Shown one piece after another: positions 1 to 4,644 of a stretch of 5,328 nucleotides of DNA. Origin of the DNA: Candidatus Dadabacteria bacterium (GTDB lineage: Bacteria > Desulfobacterota_D > UBA1144 > Nemesobacterales > UBA2774); contig DAOVUC010000138.1 in the NCBI GenBank assembly GCA_030632765.1, positions 1 to 5,328 on the forward strand. The letters run 5' to 3'. A program made the position numbers and the translations under genes. Each line of letters begins with the position of its first letter. The stretch's first letter is position 1. The notes beneath the pieces are model-generated. The model was not told where the DNA came from. It saw only the letters and a list, made by a program, of their open reading frames with translations, and made no database searches.

Positions 1-2
1 AG

Positions 3-185
3 AAAACACTTGCTTTTATTGATAAAGCGGATGAATTCTTATTCCGAATTAGAAACTGGGCTTTAGTAACGAGCTCAGCGGTTATTGTTTTTTCACTAAC
101 TAGCAAGGCATATTGGCCGCTTTTAGGAAATATTTTATTAATAGTGGGATTTATGATTATACGAAGAAAGAAAGCAACCGCCTAA
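3..185 (+). CDS. C-terminal end of a membrane protein (5' end outside window)
   Basis: This open frame enters from the left edge and ends at TAA (183-185), giving the last 60 residues of a protein. The visible part begins with a polar, probably amphipathic stretch (KTLAFIDKADEFLFRIRNW). Two hydrophobic segments follow, at about fragment residues 20-33 and 37-53, separated by a short SKAYWP turn, and the chain ends in a basic tail, RRKKATA. A hairpin of two membrane helices with a positively charged end suggests an inner-membrane protein with its C-terminus in the cytoplasm. The other two plus-strand frames close within the first 70 bases, so this frame is the plausible one. The gene converges with the minus-strand lipoprotein gene. 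I do not recognise the family, and with so little sequence no function can be assigned. Confidence 0.6.
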   Translation, partial: KTLAFIDKADEFLFRIRNWALVTSSAVIVFSLTSKAYWPLLGNILLIVGFMIIRRKKATA

Positions 186-216
186 TATGAGTCTAGACTA
201 AACTTTATTAATAAGA

Positions 217-324
217 TCATTTGGCATCCGGTCTTGTTTTTGTGCATTGAGTAACGTTGGCTGCTTGGTTTGTGTTCTTTGTTCCCTCATAATCAACTCT
301 CTTTTCACCATAGAGTTCATACTG
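217..324 (-). pseudogene. Headless duplicate of the middle of the adjacent lipoprotein gene
   Basis: Bases 220-324 align without gaps to 430-534 inside the neighbouring lipoprotein gene (87 of 105 positions identical by hand count). The frame is open for 35 codons, from QYELYGEKRV to RPDAK, and then stops at TGA (217-219). It matches residues 33-67 of the intact protein at 29 of 35 positions. The copy has no signal peptide or lipobox and no ATG, GTG or TTG in frame. The codon just before it is TAG (325-327). It therefore cannot be translated on its own and looks like what is left of a tandem gene duplication or of a longer two-repeat protein. About 10 of the 18 base differences are synonymous, so the copies appear to have diverged under protein-level constraint for at least part of their history. 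Confidence 0.7.
221..324. repeat. Direct repeat, left copy (partner at 431-534)
   Basis: This is an ungapped imperfect direct repeat at a constant offset of 210 bp, with 87 of 104 positions identical by eye. Three 10-base blocks are perfect: gtaacgttgg at 251-260 and 461-470, tgtgttcttt at 271-280 and 481-490, and tagagttcat at 311-320 and 521-530. Similarity falls off abruptly beyond both ends. The offset is a multiple of three, so both copies lie in the same frame on the minus strand. Confidence 0.85.
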
Positions 325-336
325 CTAGGTTCACAC

Positions 337-633
337 CTAATTACTTAGAGGCGGTTCCAGATCAATAAATTGCCCAGTTTTTGGTTTATCTATAAATGAT
401 TCGCTGTTGTTATTTAAGTTTTTTAATTCCTTAGCATCAGGTCTTATCTTTATGCACTGAGTAACGTTGGCGGCTTCATTTGTGTTCTTTGTTTGCTCAC
501 AGTCAACTCTCTTCTCATGATAGAGTTCATATTGACCGACTTCATTCTTTTTGCCTCCGCATCCTGACAAAATCAGAACCATTAGCAGAATTACTATTAT
601 TTTTATATTATTAGTCCTATGCTTCGAATTCAT
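337..633 (-). CDS. Small lipoprotein of unknown function, coupled to the acyl ligase fusion
   Basis: This is a 98-residue protein with a classical type II signal peptide. A basic N-terminus (MNSKHRTNNIK) is followed by a hydrophobic core (residues 12-22) and the lipobox LSGC, with Cys25 as the predicted lipidated residue. The next residues are GGKK rather than Asp, so outer-membrane sorting is possible but not shown. The mature part is about 74 residues, polar and probably flexible, with two cysteines (Cys45 and Cys60) that could pair. I recognise no family. The start is supported by AGGGAGA at 644-650, inside the end of the upstream gene. The ATG overlaps that gene's TAA by one base (TAATG), which points to co-transcription and probable translational coupling. 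The coupling suggests a role linked to the acyltransferase, but only gene order supports that. A decayed partial copy lies just downstream. Confidence 0.8.
   Translation of the reverse strand: MNSKHRTNNIKIIVILLMVLILSGCGGKKNEVGQYELYHEKRVDCEQTKNTNEAANVTQCIKIRPDAKELKNLNNNSESFIDKPKTGQFIDLEPPLSN
431..534. repeat. Direct repeat, right copy (inside the intact lipoprotein gene)
   Basis: This is the partner of 221-324. It encodes about residues 33-67 of the intact lipoprotein, the part after the signal peptide that contains both non-lipobox cysteines. Only one of those cysteines is kept in the other copy: the first reads as Tyr there. Confidence 0.85.
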
Positions 634-3272
634 TAATTACGATTCTCCCTTTCTTGCATGGCTTCCAACCAATTATTAACCGTATCCTGGTATAAATCTC
701 TTGCTTCTTTTTCCCCTTTTGCGGGTTCTATTGGATCCATCACGGTAAGACTTACACTTGGAAAACTTAAGCCCCTATTTATAGGAGACAATGTCTTCGT
801 CGCACCGTTTATATATATCGGAATTATAGGTGTATCGGTCTCTACGCTCAATAGCCCAGTCCCTATGCGAGGCTTCATTACGTATCCACTACTCGTTCGC
901 TCACCTTCGGGAAATATGCACACCGACATTCCGCGATTAAGACCCTCTGTAGCCAGCCTCATGGATTCAGCGGATGTTCTTCCCGTCCCTGTAAGTATAA
1001 TCCTCATAGGATGGACAATCCAGGATAGAGGTACTTTACTGAAATACTCTCCAAAACCTGTAAACAGTACTTTCTCAAGTATCTCACCCGGGATTAGAGC
1101 GTAAATCAAGATTGGGTCAATTAAGCTTTGATGGTTAGGGCATATCAAAACAGCCTTATTTCTTGGTATCTTCTTTGCATTTTTAAGTCGGGATCTAAAT
1201 GCGATTAAGACTATTACTCTCAAAGTGAATTGAATAATCCTGATAGCAGTTCTTTTAATGGAACTGCGCTTGAGATTAAATACATCATCCAGAGATTCAT
1301 TCTGTTGCATTCCAGATAAATTTCTAGCCTCTGCCATTGCTTCAGAATCTATCGTAGGTGAATCCGGCAGCTTTTCTAGTATCTCTCCAATAGTGCGTAC
1401 GTTTGGAATATCTTCCTCTTTAATAAATACCCCAAACTCTCTTTCAAGAAGTGCTGTGACCTCTACAAGTGTAAGTGAGTCGACCCCGAGATCGAGAGTT
1501 AGGTCGTCATTAGGATGAAATGGCCCCTTAACTTCTGTTATATCACTAAAACGTTCAAGAAATCTTACCGACTCAGGCTTATTTAATATCTCGATCTCTT
1601 CAGGTTTTAGTTCGATTTCTTTTGGTTGTTCGCCGGATCTCAACTGAATAGCTATCTTCTCTATTTCGCTTCTTTTGAATTTGCCCAATCTAGTCTTTGG
1701 TAATTCGGAGTTATAAATTAGGACTTCGGATATCTGCATATAAGATGGCAACTTCGAGCCTTCCATGGATATAATAGAGCGAATTCTATTTCTCACATCG
1801 AACACATCCCGCTCTTTGACTTCTCTCATATTAGGAACAATTACCATCCCAAGACCCTTTATACTTCCGGTATCTGATTTATGAGCTATGACGCATAATT
1901 CTTTTAAAAGGGAGCTCTTATTGTATAGGGTCTCGACATCTTCGGGATAAATATTTTTTCCCGAGGGAAGAACTATTACCTCTTTTGCTCTACCTGTTAT
2001 AAATACGTTGTTTTCTGCGTCCAGATGTCCCAGATCGCCAGTGTGAAGCCAGCCTTTTTTGATAATCTCGTCAGTAGCGCTCTCATTCTTATAATAGCCG
2101 CGCATAATATTTGGCCCAGTTATACAAATCTCGCCTGTCCCAGATTCATCCGGGTTATCAATTTTGACTTCGACACCTGAGATTGGTTTGCCTGCGCTTC
2201 CGGGATTAGGGATATCGGGAGAAGTTAAAGTTGTTACTGCTGATGTTTCTGTCAGTCCATATCCCTCCGCTATCTTGAAACCCAGGCTTAAAAAGCCGCT
2301 ATATACCTTGGGGTCGAGCTTAGCTCCCCCAGATGTGAAAAAACGAAATTGTTTACCGAAGGGCTCGTGAATTTTTCCGAAAAACATTTTCCCTAATCTT
2401 ATATTTGTAGACTTCCAAGTTGATGTAGATATTCTGAAAAGGGTGTTAAAAATAATTTTTTGAGTTAGTGGCAGACGTTTTACTCTATTTTCTATTTCGT
2501 TATACAAGAGCTCAAAAAGTCTTGGCACACCCGGGAATATCGTAACTCCTGTTTCTCGGATACTCGCAATAAGATCTGTGCTCTTAATTGATTCTGAAAA
2601 TGTTACCGTGGCCCCAGTCCAGAGTGGTGAAAATAAAGCTACAATAGAAGAGTATCCGTGATGAAGGGGCAGTATGTTTAAAATATTGTCCTTGTGAGTT
2701 ACATCAATAGAACTCAATAGTGCCTGCACAGTGCCGAAAACATTCTCGTTGGATAATTGAACACCTTTTGGAGTTCCTGTTGTACCCGAGGTAAAGAGTA
2801 TGGCGAGCAAATCATCAGGGTTTGGTTTATAAGGTTCAACAGATTCACTTTCACCAGGCTCATTAATTATAAACTCCATTGAGATTACATTGATTTCGGA
2901 GTTTTTTGATTTTAGTTCTTCTTTGAGATCGTTTATATGCGTCTCGTCGGCTATTACTGCTTTTGCCTCTGAAAATTCCAGAAAGTTATATATATCATGC
3001 GCGCCTAACAAAGCATCAAGCGGGATCACCGTTCCACCTAAGAAATTAATTGCTATATACGAAACAACCCAGTTGGGTGAATTGTCACCGTAGACAGAGA
3101 TATAATCTCCGGGTTTATACCCCATAGATTCCAGTTTTGATTTCAGTTTAAGACAATTATCGTATAAATCCTGGTAGGTAATGCTGAAGTATGAACCCTC
3201 AGTGTCTCTAATCTGAAGGGCAATTTTATCAGGCTGTTTCTCAGCCCAGTGTTGGAGTTGTTTGGCTAACAT
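633..3272 (-). CDS. Acyl ligase - acyl carrier - PlsC acyltransferase fusion enzyme
   Basis: The protein has 879 residues and three modules. Residues ~5-540 form an AMP-forming acyl-CoA/acyl-ACP synthetase. It has the P-loop TSGTTGTPKG (161-170), YGLTET (338-343), HTGDLG (410-415), the hinge ITGRAKEVIV (425-434) and the catalytic lysine motif PKTRLGK (Lys531). Residues ~560-636 form a carrier domain with LGVDSL, where Ser599 should take the phosphopantetheine arm. Residues ~695-825 form a PlsC/LPLAT acyltransferase with NHQSLID (His714 and Asp719 of HX4D), GTGR (762-765), FPEGERT (787-793) and IIPIYING (816-823). A hydrophobic stretch at ~679-692 may attach the acyltransferase to the inner membrane. 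All key residues are present. The likely reaction is ATP-dependent activation of a fatty acid, loading onto its own carrier arm, and transfer to a lysophospholipid or similar acceptor. Aas joins similar activities in the opposite order and without an internal carrier. GAGGAAG at 3280-3286, seven bases upstream, supports the start. It is the first gene of an operon with the lipoprotein. The acceptor is unknown. Confidence 0.93.
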   Translation of the reverse strand: MLAKQLQHWAEKQPDKIALQIRDTEGSYFSITYQDLYDNCLKLKSKLESMGYKPGDYISVYGDNSPNWVVSYIAINFLGGTVIPLDALLGAHDIYNFLEFSEAKAVIADETHINDLKEELKSKNSEINVISMEFIINEPGESESVEPYKPNPDDLLAILFTSGTTGTPKGVQLSNENVFGTVQALLSSIDVTHKDNILNILPLHHGYSSIVALFSPLWTGATVTFSESIKSTDLIASIRETGVTIFPGVPRLFELLYNEIENRVKRLPLTQKIIFNTLFRISTSTWKSTNIRLGKMFFGKIHEPFGKQFRFFTSGGAKLDPKVYSGFLSLGFKIAEGYGLTETSAVTTLTSPDIPNPGSAGKPISGVEVKIDNPDESGTGEICITGPNIMRGYYKNESATDEIIKKGWLHTGDLGHLDAENNVFITGRAKEVIVLPSGKNIYPEDVETLYNKSSLLKELCVIAHKSDTGSIKGLGMVIVPNMREVKERDVFDVRNRIRSIISMEGSKLPSYMQISEVLIYNSELPKTRLGKFKRSEIEKIAIQLRSGEQPKEIELKPEEIEILNKPESVRFLERFSDITEVKGPFHPNDDLTLDLGVDSLTLVEVTALLEREFGVFIKEEDIPNVRTIGEILEKLPDSPTIDSEAMAEARNLSGMQQNESLDDVFNLKRSSIKRTAIRIIQFTLRVIVLIAFRSRLKNAKKIPRNKAVLICPNHQSLIDPILIYALIPGEILEKVLFTGFGEYFSKVPLSWIVHPMRIILTGTGRTSAESMRLATEGLNRGMSVCIFPEGERTSSGYVMKPRIGTGLLSVETDTPIIPIYINGATKTLSPINRGLSFPSVSLTVMDPIEPAKGEKEARDLYQDTVNNWLEAMQERENRN
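644..650 (-). promoter_or_regulatory. Ribosome binding site of the coupled lipoprotein gene
   Basis: AGGGAGA on the minus strand lies 10 bases before the ATG at 633-631, within the last codons of the fusion enzyme gene. Together with the TAATG overlap it favours reinitiation by ribosomes that finish the upstream gene, and it fixes the lipoprotein start. Confidence 0.6.
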
Positions 3273-3314
3273 TTTTGAGCTTCCTCAATCTTCATATCAG
3301 TCGAGAGTTAAAAC

Positions 3315-3320
3315 ATTATA
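3315..3320 (-). promoter_or_regulatory. Candidate -10 box for the ligase-lipoprotein operon
   Basis: The minus strand reads a perfect TATAAT here, 42 bases before the ATG at 3272, which predicts a leader of about 35 bases. No good -35 element sits 16-18 bases further upstream and there is no extended -10 TG. The promoter would therefore be weak or activator-dependent, or the match may be chance in AT-rich DNA. Confidence 0.35.
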
Positions 3321-3413
3321 ACTTAATATAAAATGGATTATTCCCTTAATAAATAAGAGGGCATTTAGATAAATAAGATTCAGAGGAATATCGTTTTGAT
3401 AAGTTTATTATTC

Positions 3414-3460
3414 TGGCACCCCCTACGGGATTCGAACCCGTGTTTCAGCCTTGAGAGGGC
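3414..3460 (-). tRNA. tRNA-Glu (CTC) 3' half only; probable attachment-site scar
   Basis: Reading the minus strand from 3460 to 3414 gives the 3' half of a tRNA. It has the anticodon loop CTCTCAA (anticodon CTC, glutamate), the 3' anticodon strand GGCTG and a four-base variable region, AAAC. The T arm is ACGGG-TTCGAAT-CCCGT, followed by the 3' acceptor strand AGGGGGT, G73 and encoded CCA. The bases upstream do not form a D arm, and only GCC (29-31) of the 5' anticodon stem fits. A run of five C on the minus strand (3493-3497) could pair with the acceptor G run, but the intervening sequence is about 28 bases, too long, and shows no D-loop features. This is therefore not a functional tRNA. A fragment running from the anticodon stem to CCA is the classic remnant at one end of an element inserted by a tyrosine recombinase. 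A simply decayed tRNA gene is the alternative. Confidence 0.72.
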
Positions 3461-3788
3461 GAAAAGATAGCGATGTAAATAACTCTAATAATGGGGGAAT
3501 TTAACATATAGTTAAGTGCGTGGGATTGTTGCGGGATTATAGAATTACACAATATACTATAGTTAGAATATCTGAAATGCTAATGTTGTACCAAATATTA
3601 TTGTTTTAGAAGATTCCGTGTCGTTTAGACCAATTTCAAATCCCCCATCGATAGCAATTTGCTTTCTTCTGATAACCATATTAACAATTTTACAGCAAGT
3701 ATAGTTTGTGATAAAGTGAAGGTTCGTGGATTTTTGAATTGGGTCTTCTCCATAAACAGGCGGAAAAAAATTAAAATTTACATTTACC
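3461..3788. other. Gene-free stretch between the tRNA fragment and the OmpA lipoprotein gene
   Basis: I find no convincing gene in these roughly 330 bases. The strand is AT-rich and stop codons break all plus-strand frames. It holds an inverted repeat TTAAC-ATATA-GTTAA (3501-3515) and two GGGATT units 11 bp apart (3522-3527 and 3533-3538), both close to the tRNA fragment. The right part must contain the promoter of the downstream gene. A weak candidate is TTTACA (3691-3696) with GATAAA, spacing about 15, which is too poor to call. Confidence 0.5.
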
Positions 3789-3795
3789 AAGGAGG
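3789..3795 (+). promoter_or_regulatory. Strong ribosome binding site of the OmpA lipoprotein gene
   Basis: AAGGAGG is a full Shine-Dalgarno match five bases before the ATG at 3801, the best in the window. It suggests high translation, as is common for abundant envelope lipoproteins, and fixes the start. Confidence 0.75.
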
Positions 3796-3800
3796 GTAAT

Positions 3801-4343
3801 ATGTTAAATACATTTAAGAATACTCTAACCATTTTTGCGATTTTAATTGTGAGCACAGGCTTGCTAGTGGGATGTGCAACACAAAGCAAGAATACATATC
3901 AACCACCACCAGGCAAAATTGGTCAGATGTCTAAGTTCGACATAAACCAGGCTTCCGAGCAGGAGATATATACAGCGCTTTACAGAGACGGCAGTGTTGC
4001 AATTAGCGGTGGAATCTTGTTTGCATTTGATAGCGCAAAGATAAATCCTGGTGCCGAGGCAATTGTTGCTAAAATTGCAGGAATGATGGAGCAGCATCCA
4101 ACCTTAGAACTTGCTGTAGTTGGATATACAGATAACACAGGTGATTTTAACTACAATATCAAACTCTCGGAAAGGCGTGCCAATGCAATAGTAAACCAGC
4201 TTGTGAAAGATGGTGTTGCTAGAGACAGGCTCGCTGGAGTGGGTGTTGGGCCGCTTAACCCGATTGCATCTAATTCTACAGAAGCTGGCCGCGCTGAAAA
4301 CAGACGCGTAGAACTAGTTCTTATTGAGTTGGAGTCTAACTAA
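3801..4343 (+). CDS. OmpA-family peptidoglycan-binding lipoprotein
   Basis: This 180-residue protein starts with a type II signal peptide: MLNTFKN, a hydrophobic core to residue 22 and the lipobox LVGC, with Cys25 as the predicted lipid anchor. A short Pro-rich linker (YQPPPGK) is followed at ~residues 66-177 by an OmpA C-terminal domain. The motifs are ILFAFDSAKI (72-81), VVGYTDNTGD (106-115), YNIKLSERRANAI (118-130) and NRRVELV (167-173). Asp111 and the Arg125-Arg126 pair match the residues that bind meso-diaminopimelate in this family. It should sit in the outer membrane and tether it to the cell wall, like Pal, though it lacks further features that would make it Pal itself. The GVGPLNPIASN version of the C-terminal motif is like that of stand-alone OmpA-domain lipoproteins. 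AAGGAGG at 3789-3795, five bases before the ATG, makes the start secure. It is divergent from the ligase operon, and no clear terminator follows. Confidence 0.93.
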   Translation: MLNTFKNTLTIFAILIVSTGLLVGCATQSKNTYQPPPGKIGQMSKFDINQASEQEIYTALYRDGSVAISGGILFAFDSAKINPGAEAIVAKIAGMMEQHPTLELAVVGYTDNTGDFNYNIKLSERRANAIVNQLVKDGVARDRLAGVGVGPLNPIASNSTEAGRAENRRVELVLIELESN

Positions 4344-4552
4344 CGTCTAAAGCATAATAATAAATTCTTACGAACAATCAATTCTCTTTGCCACACTGGG
4401 TGTACTGCTCCCCTTTTATCAAGCTCGGTTTAAGTTGGAATTATGAAGAACATGATTCTTCCTAGGAATTATGATTAGCTCTTGTATATAGGCTCATCTT
4501 CTAGAAATCTAACTCTGAAGCTGGACTCGTTTTCGGGGGCTTGACACCGACT
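4344..4552. other. Region after the OmpA gene with no recognisable gene
   Basis: Stops occur in every frame and I see no strong hairpin with a T run to serve as a terminator. A perfect 10-base direct repeat, ggaattatga, is present at 4437-4446 and 4465-4474. A small inverted repeat, GAAGAA-catga-TTCTTC (4445-4461), overlaps the first unit. A TTGACA hexamer at 4541-4546 matches the -35 consensus, but only the poor TAGGTT stands near -10 distance. This stretch may be the decayed body of a gene whose tail is seen at 4553-4633. Confidence 0.4.
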
Positions 4553-4633
4553 ATGAATTCTGTAGGTTTTTCATCATTAGCCCTTTTCTTATGGGGATGT
4601 GGCGGGTGTGCACTCAGGCGTAGGAAGAAATAA
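4553..4633 (+). CDS. Possible 26-residue peptide or orphaned C-terminal sorting tail
   Basis: The frame from ATG 4553 encodes a short hydrophobic segment (VGFSSLALFLW), then GCGGC, then ALRRRKK and a stop. The same frame is open from 4505, giving 42 codons. There is no good ribosome binding site before the ATG, only GGGGG about 13 bases away. The composition resembles the C-terminal signals of the CTERM type, in which a small-residue motif and a hydrophobic helix are followed by an Arg/Lys cluster. It also slightly resembles a lipobox (LWGC), but without a basic N-terminus. Shifting one base near the TTTTCGGGGG run (4530-4539) would join it to an open stretch upstream in another frame (4479-4538). 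A frameshifted pseudogene remnant is therefore as likely as a true small gene. The stop lies 11 bases before the next start. Confidence 0.25.
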   Translation: MNSVGFSSLALFLWGCGGCALRRRKK

Positions 4634-4644
4634 AGAAGGACATT

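Noticed and set aside
198..320. Minus-strand 40-codon frame starting at ATG 320 within the duplicated segment
   Set aside because: It is out of frame with the lipoprotein homology, has no good ribosome binding site and shows no hydrophobic or known motif. The protein-level similarity lies in another frame.
658..3093. Four plus-strand frames of 67-148 codons (658-1104, 1258-1518, 2164-2370, 2890-3093)
   Set aside because: All are antisense to the fusion enzyme, whose motifs are continuous across the same bases.
3414..3498. Complete tRNA formed by pairing the CCCCC at 3493-3497 (minus strand) with the acceptor GGGGG
   Set aside because: Terminal pairs mismatch, the anticodon stem has only three firm pairs, and the 28 bases between the acceptor and anticodon stems form no D arm. 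Chance pairing or heavy decay is more likely.
3563..3889. Minus-strand open frame of 108 codons
   Set aside because: It overlaps the start, ribosome binding site and signal peptide region of the OmpA lipoprotein gene, has no ribosome binding site of its own and shows no recognisable domain. It is a chance frame in AT-rich DNA.
3864..4097. Minus-strand open frame of 77 codons inside the OmpA gene
   Set aside because: It lies antisense within a well-supported gene and has no family features.
4445..4461. Hairpin GAAGAA-catga-TTCTTC as a terminator of the OmpA gene
   Set aside because: The stem is AT-rich and only six pairs long, no T run follows, and it lies about 100 bases after the stop codon.
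4541..4568. Promoter with TTGACA at 4541-4546 for the right-hand gene
   Set aside because: The -35 match is perfect, but the best -10 at suitable spacing (TAGGTT) shares only three of six bases and the hexamer lies in a possible coding remnant.
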